A DNA stretch of 64,000 bases. Source: Scylla paramamosain. Lineage: Eukaryota; Arthropoda; Malacostraca; Decapoda; Portunidae. The stretch spans positions 14,347,150-14,411,149 of the forward strand of contig NC_087168.1 in NCBI RefSeq assembly GCF_035594125.1, in the 5' to 3' direction. The position numbers and the translations under genes are program-made. The notes beneath the pieces are model-generated. The model was given only the letters and a program-made list of their open reading frames with translations, did not search any database and had not been told where the DNA came from. Below, one piece after another: positions 1 to 20,375 of this stretch. Numbering within the stretch: position 1 is the first letter of the stretch; each line of letters starts with the position of its first letter.

Positions 1-3000
1 TCTTGTGATTTATGCTGTGTATTTTAGCAAGTTAGGCGCATGAGGGACAATGCAGTGAAGCGTGAAGCACCATCTTGCTATTGTGTGTGCTCCCTTCTGA
101 TCCTTGGGAAGAAGGGTTTCGTCTTGACTCCACCTAAGACTTGGGATGTCTGCATTAATGGAGATTGAAATTCTTTGTTACAGAGATGTTTTCCCATAAA
201 TTATTTTTGCAGTAGGCCTCACCAAAGGTTCTGTGATGTGAAAATTTAGCTTTGCAAACACAGTCTCAAGAACTGAGCAGCATGCTTAACTTCTCTCTTT
301 TATCTGCTGGTTACATCTCAGCCAGTGATTCATTCTTTCCTGTTGCTCTGAATTGAGGGGAAATGTTATGGATTAAGAACTCTACAAATCATTGCCTTTT
401 AGGGTGTCTAAGCTGCCTGAATGTTCCATGAGTTTGTACTTGACTTATAGTGTCTGGAAAGTGATTGCAAACCAACCAGAACTAACAGTTGTTTCAGTAA
501 TGTTTTGTCTGTCAATAGTCTGCACCAAAAAAGAGCCTTGAAGTATGTCCTCAACCAGTTTTATGATGGATTTCCTTGGAATGGCCTCCCTCAGTCTTCA
601 GCGTTAGTTCCAGTGGTGCAAGAAGTGCCTTGTCTCAGGATTGAGAAACACAGGCAGTAGCTTGAAGCAAAATTATCATCTTGACTCTCAAATGTCTTGT
701 CAGCATAACCCATCAGCCTTACTCAGATCAGATCTTTTCTGTAGTAATCTGCAAAAATCTTTCCAGATATTTCCCATGTCAAAGGACCACTTGGTGCTAT
801 GGCAAGTCTGTGACTCACCAAGCCATCATATCACATAATGGTTAACTGATTTTAAGCTGCCTGTATCTCAGATTTTTTTTTCAGAGCAACAGATTTGTCT
901 GTATAAAGTGATTGGATAAAGAACTCGGAGAATGTAAATGATGTGTAGTTCATGATTCAAGGTTGTGAAATGCTCACACCTGCAGACAAAATGAAGGGGA
1001 GGCTGTCCAGAGAAATTATATGAGAAAAAGGCAAGCCACAAATAAGTGGTGTGTTACAAGAGCTCTTGTGGAAATTGTTTCCACCCATATGACACATCAA
1101 GACATTGTGACCATTACATTTCTAAAACAGCAACTTTCCCTCAGAGAGGCTTCAACAAACAGCTCTTCTGAGCATCAAAACTTTTCAAGAGCATTAAATC
1201 AGTCATCAGTAGCTGTTTAGATGGAATTTGTTCCTATTACATACTATTTTTTAGAATAGTTTTTTCCTCTAAAAGTTTAATTGCAATTGTGAGTGAAAGT
1301 ATGTAACTTTAACCACAAAGCAAGAATAATTTTCTTGGAAGTTAGATACCTAGAAAATAATCTTTGCTCATAGTTACATATTCACTCCAGCTCTAATTGT
1401 CATATATATATTGCGCTATATACAATAATCAGTTTGGATTGGGTTGTGATGATGTTTGACCAAAAGACTCCCAGCTCTTGAACCAGACATACATAAACAG
1501 TTAGCCATAAAATTTGCTTGTAGTTTCAGTTCTTTGCCTTTATCTGGTTGAGAAGTTGAATGAAAGTAATCAAACAAGTGACAGCTTCCAACACTTCCCA
1601 AACTACACACCTTGCAAACATTATTATCTCAAGTTCTGTCTGGAGGTGGAAGTGATGTACCACTATTCCTTCAAGAGGACTTGGAATGAATAAGTGAAGA
1701 CAAATGTCTATGACACAATCCAAACTGTTTTTCAATGATAAAGACCAATTCATGCATTTAAAATTGTTTTATTGTGTAAATGTAAATCATTGCTTTCTTT
1801 GTTAATTTCATATTCTTGGTTCCCCTACAATTTTTGTGTTACTACTACTAAGATTAAGAATCATTAGGGAGGTTGTTTTGTATGATTCAGCATTTTTATA
1901 TAGGAAGGTGGCTTGTTTATTGATCAAGTTATATGCCTGTAACCATTTCAACAATGAAAGAAGTTATAGCCATTTTAACATGTCTCTTTGTGTCCCTTCA
2001 TTGCTGGAGAAAACAAATAAAAGATGAGCATATTATTCAACAGAAATATTAGTTTATTAATTGGAATGCGTGTTCCTTCCTTCCTTTTGGAAGCCATGTA
2101 CAATGTACATGCATCCAAAGGGATGGCAGACAGTCCCATAGTCTTGCCCTCTTCCAAGCAGCTGGCTCATCTGTGTCCTCATATTACTTATACATTGAAA
2201 GACTCCGCTTTAACACCAGCTTGTATCCATGTGTCAAGAGGGTCAAGAGAGAAGGATCTTCACAGTGAAACTGAAAAGTCACAAATGCTTGGGCTCAAGG
2301 TTTTAGTAATATGGTAATCTATTTTTGCTTTAGTTCACTACATAAATTAACCACTTTAGGACTAAAATTGTTAGTAAGGCATTCAGTGGTGTCATTAGGT
2401 CCAGTTATTTGAGATTATAGCCCTTGGTTTTATAAGCCTAACACTACATTTTTGCCCTGAAAAGGTGTTTATAGCAGAAGACAGGCTGTAACAGTGTTAA
2501 AAAAGGAACTTTGTAGAATATCCAGATAAACTTGACAGCAATAGCCTTTTCAGTTTTCAATCTGAACTCATCATGGTCTTGTTAGTCATCTTGTCAGTTG
2601 CTGAAGGTATGATCATTCTTTATACTGGCATGATTAATCAGTAAGAAAGTACTTAATGAGTAATAATGCAGTGATGTAATGATATTTTGAGAAGCCTTAC
2701 CAGGATCTTTCCTGTCCAGTATGTTCATTCCACAGGGACACCACCAGGGTATAACATTGGTGTGGTTCCCTCCCCAGCCCCAGCCACGCCACCACCACTC
2801 GTGTCTTCAAAAATAAGTCCAATGTAACAAGTGCAAAATAGATCAGGTAGTAATATGGCAGCTAAATTTCTGTTCACTAGATAGCTTTATTATACCCAGT
2901 TCTTACACATAATTCACTCTTACTTGTCAGTAGTTTGGATTCTCTCTTTGTAGATCAATAAGTCATTTGGTCACTTATTATGTAATCTTACTTCATGATA

Positions 3001-3185
3001 CCTAGAACAGTAATTTCCATTTTTGAATGGTTAATGAATGCATTTAGGGTTGCTCCTTTATCACCATCATTGCCTTGTGGTAGGTCTTTGATTAGTGAGG
3101 GTGTCTTCACCTGTCCAGTGGCTAAGGATGGTTTGGTTTAATGCATGCATGTGTGTGTATGTTGTAGCATACAGGAACTAAATTT
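1..3185. other. No gene recognised
   Basis: A/T-rich single-copy-looking DNA. Only short open frames without recognisable motifs. It could be intron or a long untranslated region. Confidence 0.5.
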
Positions 3186-3241
3186 GTCTGTATAATCATA
3201 TTTTCACATCTAGACCCTGTATAATCCTATTTTCATATCTA

Positions 3242-3318
<77 letters not shown>

Positions 3319-3327
3319 AGAGAGAGA
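3186..3327. repeat. 33-base duplication and (TC)n-(GA)n tract
   Basis: TGTATAATC-TATTTTCA-ATCTAGAC is repeated twice (3190-3245), leading into (TC)n at 3243-3315 and a short (GA)n, an imperfect hairpin. Confidence 0.8.
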
Positions 3328-3427
3328 ATTAAAATAGCCAGAAAATTCCCAGTGATAAAAATGAAAGGTCCCTTGGCTCCAGATCCAGTATGTAATTCAT
3401 TGGCTCCAGATGAACATCCATGTTTAA

Positions 3428-3429
<2 letters not shown>

Positions 3430-3518
<89 letters not shown>

Positions 3519-3835
3519 AAAAAAACACATCTACAGCTATAATGTACTATATATTGTGGTGGCATCATATTCTTGCATTCCAATTCTTGCTCAACTTTAC
3601 TCCTAATGTGTTCTAGTGAAAACATGCTTTAGTGTGTTTTTAATCTTCTCATTTCATTTATTGATTTAATTTACTTGTTTTTCAAGGTTTTCTTGTTTCA
3701 TGTTTAATTTAGTGTTGTTTAAGGCAAGATTTTTTGTTTTATTCTTACCTGCCTGCCTTCCTTCCTTCCTTCCTGTCCATTTGTCCATCCACGTATATAT
3801 ATATTGACATTGTGTATATAATTGTGTATATAATT

Positions 3836-3915
<80 letters not shown>

Positions 3916-4237
3916 ATTATATACACAATTATATACACACAATTATATACACAGTCAATATATATACGTGGATGGACAAATGGACAGGAAGGAAGGAAGG
4001 CAGGCTGGTAAGAATAAAACAAAAAATCTTGCCTTTAACAACACTAAATTAAACATGAAACAAGAAAACCTTGAAAAACAAGTAAATTAAATCAATAAAT
4101 GAAATGAGAAGATTAAAAACACACTAAAGCATGTTTTCACTAGAACACATTAGGAGTAAAGTTGAGCAAGAATTGGAATGCAAGAATATGATGCCACCAC
4201 AATATATAGTACATTATAGCTGTAGATGTGTTTTTTT

Positions 4238-4305
<68 letters not shown>
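3430..4305. repeat. Long palindrome with (AT)n centre and edges
   Basis: The left arm (about 3514-3838) is repeated inverted at about 3911-4242, with (AT)n at both outer edges and in the centre. Arms of roughly 330 bases differ only by a few bases and short indels in the (GTATATAATT) units. No gene; apparent open frames in it are mirror images of each other. Confidence 0.85.
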
Positions 4306-4308
<3 letters not shown>

Positions 4309-4620
4309 CAAGGGCAACAAAAATCCAATAAAAAAATTTAAAAAAGCCCACTGAGATGCCAGTCCCAGAAAAGGATCCAAAGCAGTAGTCAAATATTGAA
4401 GGATAAATATCTTGAAGGAATTCAAGTCATAGGAAGGTGGAAATACAGAAGCAGGCAGGGAGAAGTCATAGGAAAGTGGAAATACAGAAGCAGGCAGGGA
4501 GTTCCAGAGTTTACCAGAGAAAAGGATGAATGATTGAGAATACTGGTTAACTTTTGCATTAAAGAGGTGGACAAAATATGGTGTAGGTCTGGGACTCCAA
4601 GGCTGGTGTAGGAGTCTCAA
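4306..4620 (-). mobile_element. LINE 3' fragment (RT C-terminus), copy A
   Basis: The minus strand reads YFVHLFNAKVNQYSQSFILF and GKLWNSLPASVFP, the C-terminal end of a non-LTR retrotransposon polyprotein common in crab genomes (clade not determined). It ends in the tail GGATTTTTGTTGCCCTTGGC shared with the copies at 19628 and 62660. Truncated at its 5' side near 4620. A 41-base tandem duplication at 4427-4501 repeats LPASVFP..SYD in frame. Confidence 0.75.
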
Positions 4621-5504
4621 AATTGGTATGAAATTTTGAGTGAAGGTGTGTGTGTTAGGTGCTTGTAGCTTTGTGTGGAGGAAGAGTCGTCTTTAGAGGG
4701 TAGGCTGTGACTGCCCCCTTTGTGTTGAGACAAGGGAAATGTTCAGCGAGGTCACAGCTGGGATAATGTTAAAAGTTCACAGCATCCCCTGACCTTACTG
4801 GAAGTAATTATCATTTCTGCAGGTACCTCTGCTAGAAACACTGGACAAGAATGAGTATATGAGATACATGTTCTGTCTCGAGAAACCAAGCATTATTGAC
4901 AAATGGATCCAAAGGTGCAAGTTTATTATTATACTTCAAAGACTCTCCGGAGAACAACCATAAGCATTTTCACAGTTGGAAAACATAAAAAAAAAAAATC
5001 TATAAATAATTTTATTGGATTTGGGGAGTCCTCAGAACTCTAACAACACTAGGAAGCTTATATTAACCTGCATCACAGCAAATCTACAAGTCTGACACAC
5101 AAGGATCACATGGTCTAGATTCAATAAGCGTGTCATCAAGAAATCTTCGGAGCAGCAGCAGCAGCACACTGGAGGTAACACCAATCCAAATGACACTGAT
5201 GCAGACCCGAGTAAAAACAGGGCTCAATTACAAATTTATATTCATATTTTTTTAAAGAATCGGCTAAAGTTAAAACATTCTTAGGACAACTTGGCAATAT
5301 TCCATACACTTCCATCACCTTACTGATTAAGCCAACATTCAATCTTTGAAACGTTTCCTCATGAAAGAAAATTTTACCCACGTCTTCCCTCCACCATCAC
5401 CTGTCAAATCCACCAACTCGCATCAGCCTTATCCAGTCCAAACCCTTCTCTTGTATACCGATTGATAAACTTGGCTGAAAGCAGTAGAGGCATTATTAAG
5501 GCTA
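4621..5504. other. No gene recognised
   Basis: An 81-codon minus-strand open frame (5381-5136, ending in an Ala run) has no recognisable motif or splice support. Confidence 0.4.
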
Positions 5505-5550
5505 GTAATTTTTTTTTTTTTTTTTTTTTTTATGTAGGAAGGACACTGCA
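5505..5550 (-). mobile_element. LINE 3' tail remnant with poly(A)
   Basis: On the minus strand the sequence reads GTGTCCTTCCTACATA and then a run of As, the same terminus and poly(A) as in the 62668-62700 copy. Only the extreme tail is recognisable. Confidence 0.4.
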
Positions 5551-5629
5551 TCTTTTTACAGTTCTTTTTATCTGCCAAACCATAAAGTACATTGGAGCCC
5601 TACAATATATCCTACCAACTACTTAAGTT

Positions 5630-5945
5630 TCGGTAAATTTGCAGTTTCACCCAATATCCCCAATCTCTGCCCACATCCCCCAACCCCTCCAGCAAGCTTG
5701 GGGGCCTGTGGGGAACCAGTTTTTTTTTTTTTTTTTGGGGGGGGGGGCCCACGCGTGATATATAGACAAAATGTAGGGAAATTTCCCTAGAAGTCGAGGA
5801 AATTTTCTAAGTGTAGCAAACCAAAAACCTATTATAACCAGGGGGCTGTGCCCCCCTTGAACCCCCACCATTATATTCGAACAACCAGAAAGCTAAGATA
5901 AGGTAACCTAACCTATCCTAACCTTACTTAACCTAACCTATTCAA
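5630..5945. repeat. Dispersed repeat, copy 1 (G-run and CCTAA-bearing)
   Basis: Shares AAGCTTGGGGGCCTGTGGGG followed by a T run, a G run and GTGATATAT with 6750-7050, and like it ends in a CCTAACCTAA-type run (5903-5940). Two copies within 1.5 kb show a mobile or amplified family. Confidence 0.6.
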
Positions 5946-6030
5946 ACGTAACGTAACTCCCCAAAAAAGTATAAAAAATCTAGGGATATTTCCCTACAAG
6001 TGAAAGAAACAAACATTATCCTTCCAATGA

Positions 6031-6232
6031 CTGGAAAAAGGATCCCAGCTAAAAACTGAGGTAAATCTTTGAAATTCCGTCCCGACCTTATTATTCGTTT
6101 GCGACAAGGTAATATGGGGTTAGAAATGCTCCTGGAAAAAGGATCCCAGCTAAAAACTGAGGTAAATCTTTGAAATTCCGTCCCGACCTTATTATTCGTT
6201 TGCGACAAGGTAATATGGGGTTAGAAATGCTC
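6031..6232. repeat. Tandem duplication, 101-base unit x2
   Basis: The unit starting CTGGAAAAAGGATCCCAGCT at 6031 repeats at 6132 with essentially no differences. This implies a very recent duplication, or an assembly error. Confidence 0.85.
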
Positions 6233-6573
6233 CTAGAAGTGTGATATAGATCGTGAGACACTTCATACTTACGTGCGGTTTATTGCGGGAAACTGCAATT
6301 ATAACAAAGTTTCTAGAAGTGCAATATTCTAATGGCGATTCCACTTCACACCATATCTTCATATTGCCTGAAGAAATACTAACCACCACTCCTAGCATAG
6401 TCCTGATTGCTAGTCGTCAACTAAAATTATGCTAATTACCACTCCTTGCCCAATTGTAACTACCAAGCACAATTACCTATGATGTCAACAAAAATTCTAC
6501 ACGCTAATCACTATTCCACCCCATGTTACTACTTGCACGTTAATCACTTGTTTAAAAACAAATCACAGTAAAT

Positions 6574-7255
6574 TTATAGTTTAAGCCATTACACACTACG
6601 TGGTAATAACCTACCTCATTTTGTTCTTCTCACTATTCACATCATTTCTAATTACACTACTTGTCGGAAATTAATAATAACGCCACAATAGGCCTGGGAA
6701 TGCACAGCGCTCTCAACTTTTTCGAAGTCCACAGGTAAACATAAATGGGTAAATTTATAGTTTAAGCCAATGTCCCCAATCTCTACCCACGGCCCCCAAT
6801 CCCTCAAGCAAGCTTGGGGGCCTGTGGGGAACCGGGGGTTTTTTTTGGGGGGAGCCATATACGAGTGATATATGGACTTTAAAAATCTAGGGGAATTTCC
6901 CCAAATTCTAGAGAAATCTAGGGAAATTTCCCTAAATCTAGGGAAATTCTCTATATCTAGGAAAATACCCCAAACTCTCCCTCTCGCAATTTGACAAGAC
7001 ATTGAGAAGCACCTAATTTAATCTAACCTAACCTAACCCTAACCTAACCTAACAACTGAAGTTCAGGCAACAATACACCATTTATGTTTACCTGTGGACT
7101 TAGAAAAAGTTGAGAGCGCTGTGCATTCCCAGGCCTATTGTGGCGTTATTATTAATTTCCGACAAGTAGTGTATTCATTAGAAATGATGTGAATAGTGAG
7201 AAGAACAAAATGAGGTAGGTTATTACCACGTAGTGTGTAATCGCTTAAACTATAA
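6574..7255. mobile_element. Foldback element with about 175-base inverted arms
   Basis: The left arm 6574-6748 (TTATAGTTTAAGCCATTACA onward) is repeated inverted at 7078-7255, with only small changes (for example a 5-6 base difference near 7170). The 330-base middle holds a segment related to 5630-5945 and a (CCTAA)n run. No coding frame. Long arms and no gene fit a foldback MITE; target duplication not evident. Confidence 0.65.
6750..7055. repeat. Dispersed repeat, copy 2, inside the foldback element
   Basis: Second copy of the 5630-5945 repeat, beginning AAATTTATAGTTTAAGCCAA and ending in (CCTAA)n at about 7024-7051. It also carries several (T)CTAGGGAAATTTCCC variants at 6890-6960, short self-complementary units. 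Confidence 0.6.
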
Positions 7256-7637
7256 TAATACCCAAATCACCACCGCAAGTTTTATACAGGTCTTACTCCC
7301 CACTGCAACTATATGAAAGTTTTAAGACTTTCGTAAAACAACTGAACAGTCCATACATCTCATAAGCTAACATACTTTACATCAAACCAGGTGTAAAAAA
7401 TCCACACAACAGCAACGTACCAGTGTAGACCAGCGGCAGGAAAGAAATCCCGAAGGATCGTCCCAGGATAAGGATTACTGGAGAACAACCCGAGGTTATC
7501 TCCCGAGGTAAGGAGCCATAAAGTCGTTTTGCTTCTTTTCAGACCCGGAGGACTCCTTGCTTCCATCTCCCATCAAACTGCGAAAACAGAACCATAATAA
7601 TGTACCCTATCATCGCTTCACATCGTAATACACGTCC

Positions 7638-7676
<39 letters not shown>

Positions 7677-8589
7677 CGTTGACTACTCATGGGTAGCAAC
7701 CCAGCTTAAAGTACTGTAGGACTAATAAAGATCGTATGCTTAGTTATAGTCAAAAAGGTACGACAAAGCTGCGACTTTTCATCAGGTCTGTTGTGTTGAT
7801 AGTATTAACCTCGAGTTAATACTGTCAACAGAACACTCCACATACATACTTTTAAGGGAAACAGAAAGCTTGTTCCCCACCTTCCCTCCCTCCGCCATGG
7901 ACAGCCAGCAACTACGACGGAGAGTATTACCCCAAGCCAGACGATAACTTGTTTCGGAGTCTCAAATGATTCACTCTGAATGAAACGAACCTCAACGGCG
8001 GCAACAGTCTGCATAGTATTTATGAGGAATACAAGCAACGCACACATGACGTTGTTCATCAAGCCATGTAATTATTTCCTCATACATCTCTATCTATCTA
8101 CATACCAGACCGGCAATCTCACACGGGATGGCCCAGACAAAGTACCACACACTCATACACACTATTCACACTCACAGCCCCGTTTCGCATACATACCGTA
8201 CTCTTCGAATTTTATTTACTGTTACTATCTACATTTCCGAACTACACATAATACTGTCCTTCCTGAACAATCTCTTAAACTCTAACCCTCACTGTATTAA
8301 TTATTATAGAAATGGCACGTCCACAATGCAAAACTCATCCAGTCAACCAGTGGTTCAGTCACTTGCCCCTTGGTCATCTGTTTCACAGTCACCTAAATAC
8401 CACTCAAGCATTTTTCCATTAGTATGTTAATGGCTTGTCTTACATAATTTCTGACCTTATATTTGTGCACATACAGACTGTTAACTAAGACATACACGTG
8501 AACAAAAGTAATTACCGAAAGTTCTTGCATAATTCAGCTGCCAACTGTTTCATATGAAATCGAAAGTTTGTCGTGAACCCTGCTACTAC
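7256..8589. other. No gene recognised
   Basis: Holds a poly(A) run (7639-7675) and dispersed repeat copy a. The short open frames show no family motifs. Confidence 0.45.
8098..8195. repeat. Dispersed repeat, copy a
   Basis: CCGGCAATCTCACACGGGAT followed by GGCCCAGACAAAG and a CA-rich tract. The same order occurs at 20830-20930. Probably the end of an unrecognised retroelement. Confidence 0.5.
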
Positions 8590-8601
8590 TACTACTACTT
8601 C

Positions 8602-8656
<55 letters not shown>
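8590..8656. repeat. (CTA)n/(TAA)n microsatellite
   Basis: Triplet repeat changing from CTA to TAA units. Confidence 0.9.
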
Positions 8657-8978
8657 TTGATTACTTAAATAAACTTTACTATTAAGCTACATGTACGAAT
8701 TGCGATAACTATAAGGAAAATAGATAATTTGTATACGGCGATAAATTATAAGAGAATTCAGCAACTGGATAACTGTCGGGCGGTAGTTAAGTGATCACGG
8801 TCTTCTATGATGCAGTGTTGTACTTCGAGCTTTATTTTATACGTTAATACGCAAATTTTAAAAAATGGGTCATTCCACGCTAATGTCATCCTGAGGGCCA
8901 AAATTGAAAAATGGTCTAAACTAGGTTTGTAATATACCAAATTAAAGCTAAAAACCTGTAGTTTCCAAATTCGAAGAG

Positions 8979-9112
<134 letters not shown>

Positions 9113-9620
9113 ATAGGGCATATGGAGTTGAAGAAAATAGCTAAAAAAAAAAAAACGTAATTTTATTTTCACATTTTTACATTAAATGAATGGTTGTTGA
9201 TACTTACCTCGATGTATGTTAGAAGTATAGTCATCATTGCGTTAGGTTAGGATGTAGTTGGTATTCTAAGCAATTTAGTAAGTTCAGAAATAATTACTTA
9301 CATAAAGCAATATTGAATGTAACAACCGTAACGAAAATTTTATGTTGTTTCCATAGGTCAGTGATTTTTTGGAGCAGCTTAATATAACTTCATATCCAAT
9401 GTATATTTAGTTAGGGGGGGAGGGGTGCCTATGCACCATTTATCTTTTCTCTCTGGATATATGTTTTACTGGAATTACGTTACGGTCGTTTCATCGTGCG
9501 AATGAAACGACCGTAAGACTGTCATTTTGTGTCCATATGCTGGTAAGTATCTATTATCTGGTATTTTCTCTTCCCAGCAGATATCTAGTTGTGATTAAGA
9601 TTAATCTGCAGTGGAGTGAC

Positions 9621-9772
<152 letters not shown>

Positions 9773-10085
9773 GTGATCCAAAAATCCATTTATGTTCTGG
9801 TACTTATTGTCATTATTTTTGTTTGATTTCTTAAGGGAATCACAGTGAAACGACCATAACGAAATTATTGAAACGACCGTAATTAATAGCAATAATAATA
9901 ACAATTAATAGCAAGAACACCAACAAATACAGAATGTTCTGGATAGTCTCATTATCCTCTTTAGCCACTAGTACTAACTTGGTAAAAAATCATATCACGC
10001 TAACTACATAACTTCTAGAGATATAGGTAAGAGTACACCCATAAGTTACCTCCGAGCGAAACGACCGTAACGGTGGAATGACCCA

Positions 10086-12592
10086 ATTTATGACACTGTC
10101 TTGAGGACAGAGCAATGTTTGTAATTAATTTAAAATACTGAGATAAATGACTGGAATTAAATTCACAACAGTATAACATCACCTATCTAATTCTCAGGAT
10201 GTGTCGTAGTTGCACACACACACCAAATGATGGACACAGGAACAGCAGCAGATCAAATGTAGGATATATTCGTTTGGCGACAACTTACTAACCAAACATT
10301 CAAAGGAAGAGAATCTGGGAATAATTATTAACAAGTTATCACTATTACACCAAACAAGTAAAACAAGCATTTGAATTATTAGAAATATAAGAGCAACATT
10401 TTCTGGAGAGAGCATGGTCAGAATATTAATTGTTGTTTAACAGACGTATCTTATTATATGCAAAATAGATTCAGAGTCCCACTAAAAAAAATACACCATC
10501 AAATTAACGAAGTGCAAAAGGCAGCTAATGTGTGTCCAGTCTGAGGAACCAAAGCTATGAGAAAACAGTAAAATTCTGCCATCACTAACATAAAGATGTG
10601 AGAGGGAGGGGCATGCAAGGCAGGCCAACTGAATTATATGTAGGGCTTTCATGCAACAAGCCAGCAACTGACAATGTGGCATTAAAGCTGTGATAGGTGT
10701 TTATATTTGGTGAAAAATTTGAAACTTGCACAAAAAGAACATGATGCTGGACACTGAAAAGGTGCAAAGTTTGCCAAGTTTGGGCATGAGAGACTAAAGA
10801 AACAGGAAAGCTGAGGTATGATGTATTCATGCAATCAAAAAATAGGTAACAAACTCAATGGACAGTTATAGCTAGCATGCCAGGATAGGGAGGGTCATGA
10901 TTCATTAAAAAAGGTGAATTAGGGAATTGTATCTGAGGTGAATGCAAATTAACAAAGAAATGGCAAAGAAAATTCAAAAGGGATGAAGAGATGAAAGATT
11001 TCTTCAGTCTGGCACAACAATGAAGTTTTGAAAGAGTGATTCTTCTGCTCACCTGCTACTGCTGAAAGGGTGGCAGGCCTTGTGTTGTGGTCCCTGTAGT
11101 AGGCCAAACTTGTCTTGCAGCAATGAAAGGATTCTGGCAGCTCACTCTCCAGCCCATCCCTTGGTCTTCTTGGTCAAACAACAGTGTTCTAGAATGGGTT
11201 TGATGAAAGTACAGCCTCTATAGAAAGTTCAGAGCTTCCCATTCAGAGAGCCCAGTTTGTATGGTGTTTGTTTGTTTGTTTGTTTTTTTCATTTTAATAC
11301 TTTATGATATGGATCTTTGCTTGCAAGATCATCTGGAGACATTCTGACATGCAGTTGACTAGGCTCTGGAAGTATGCAAGGTCCACTTCCATGGTCCATA
11401 TAGTTTTGAACACTGATTAGCTGCTAAACTGATGAAGTCCAGATGTTTGATTATTTATTTCATTCCTACCCAGCAATTTTCAGTGGGATATACATATATA
11501 GTCTAGGTTGTTGTCAAGCTATTCCAGTTAAAGTTTTTGGCAAGAATGTTTTTTTATCTTTATTGAATGGACAATACTGCATGCCATCTTCCAGAAATAC
11601 ATCACAAACTTAAATTCCATAAGGACAGAATGTGGTCCTTAAGCACAATCATATATTGGTCAGTTCTCATTATGTAGTTTTTGGGAAGTAAATAGATTGT
11701 TTCCTTCCTCAATATACTACTGAGGTAGTCCCAACTCATGACTTGATCTGGGAGTTATTTAAATAGTGTACTTGAGGTAGTGGTGGCACACTGAGCTTGG
11801 ATGCCTCATCTTTAAGATGTGTGCAGTACTTTCATCCAGGACCACCTCTCCCTAAACAAAGAACATATGCTGTGCATAGGGCCTCATCTTCCATGGGGGG
11901 CCACATTTTGCATGAGGGGACACATTTGTGCATATGCACAATGGATGTGTATATGAACTACCATGAGGTGTGCAAAGAGCACCAAATCAGTTTAAGGAAG
12001 GAGAGAAAAGATAACTGTAATCTGACCGCACATGCGTTGCTGCAATGATTGATAGCACTCAACATCTGACCAATCACAGAGGTGCGCCAGCAGGCACCTG
12101 CAGAGATGCAGCAGGTGGGGAGGGGAGGCCTCAAAATAAAATATTGCTTAGGGCCCCAATTTGGTCAGAGGCAGCCTTGCTTTCATCAGTAAGCATTCTC
12201 TTCTGCCAGTCCTCTGATATCCATTTTTTTTTTTTTTTTTTCAGAAATACAATCACATACTTATTACTGTGCAAAATTCCACAAACATATGGTGCATATC
12301 ACTTTTTGGGAGGTATTTTTATCCATTGTTTTCAATCACCAGCTCAGAACTATCAAGCTCCTCAAAACTACTTGCTTCTTCTAGAATTCCTTGCTTTCAC
12401 TAGTGCTGGAAGCCATCATTGAGGGAGTCATTGATGCCATGATACAGAGTGAGATCTACCTAATTCAACCATTGAGCAAATAACAGGCAGTTAACACCAA
12501 CACTGCACACACGTATGGAAAGAAATGACAGAAGAATGACTTAGACAGGGGAGAACATCATCCAGCTTTTCCACCACAGCAATCTTTCTGAG
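10086..12592. other. No gene recognised downstream of CUSTOS
   Basis: Contains the expected 3' flank of CUSTOS below 12593. A T run stands at about 12224-12241. No coding signal found. Confidence 0.45.
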
Positions 12593-19411
<6,819 letters not shown>

Positions 19412-19640
19412 GGCATTTAGCTGGCAGTGACAACCTTCACTGATGACAAGCAAGCCCTGATTAAAATACATTACAGTTCAGGTACTTTCATCACTGCTGC
19501 TGGCTGCTCCCTGTCATGCACATGTACTAAAAAGAAATACTACAGTCTAGGATGTTACATTGTATACTTTACTGTTATTACTATGGGAATCTTGTTTTCT
19601 TTCACTAATTTTGGACTGGCATTTCAGTGAGCATTTTTTT

Positions 19641-19707
19641 TTTATTGGATTTTTGTTGCCCTTGGCCAGTGTCCCTCCTATAAAAAAAAAAAAAAAAAAA
19701 AAAAAAA
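19641..19707 (+). mobile_element. LINE 3' tail with poly(A), plus orientation
   Basis: TTGGATTTTTGTTGCCCTTG and GCCAGTGTCCCTCCTAT followed by about 25 As. Same tail as the copies at 4306 and 62660, but opposite orientation and severely 5'-truncated. It lies immediately upstream of CUSTOS. Confidence 0.6.
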
Positions 19708-20375
19708 CTCCTAACTCATTCTCTAAAATTCAGTAATTACAACGTTAATGCCATATACAACAATGAAGTGTAGGTATTTCTTTATAAGAAGTACGGCAAG
19801 GTCACCGAACCTTCTACATGACATACGACTTACGTGCATGTATCTAATACGGACGTGATTTCTTGATAACCGAGGTATATACAGTGTTAATCAAAAGCCA
19901 GGCAGGGGACTAAATATCGACACTAGTACCACCAGAAAAAAAATATATAATTTTATCTGCTAGACTGAGATGAGTGCAATTCTGCAGCAAAAAGTATCAA
20001 TAAATTATACAACGCCTGACATTTATCACTTGTTTAGCCTCACGTCTTTCTCTTGTGACCTGTTTCGTTCCTCAGGTCCTCTGTTTATCCTTGCTTCTTA
20101 CTCTTCTTTCATTCTAATCACAGAACTCCGCTTCCCAATACTCACTACCTGCTAGACTTCAAGCACGTGGCGGGGCGAGCCAAGGTTTGTTTTGTTACCT
20201 GGGCACATCTTGACTTATGTACAGTAAGTACAGTTGAACACTTTATCACTTCCAAAATGCAATAAAAGATTCACTAAAATAAGTAGTTAAGTTATTTTCT
20301 GTTGAAAATTATAATTATTTTTTTTTCTTGAGGACTAGTGAGTTATGATAACATCAAGGTTGTTTTTATTTCAAG

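Noticed and set aside
3329..4331. Matching open frames on both strands starting MFSLEHIRSKVEQELECK
   Set aside because: They are mirror images created by the palindrome and run into (AT)n; not a gene family.
7018..7055. Chromosome end or ancient telomere
   Set aside because: The CCTAA run is short and travels with a dispersed repeat found twice here.
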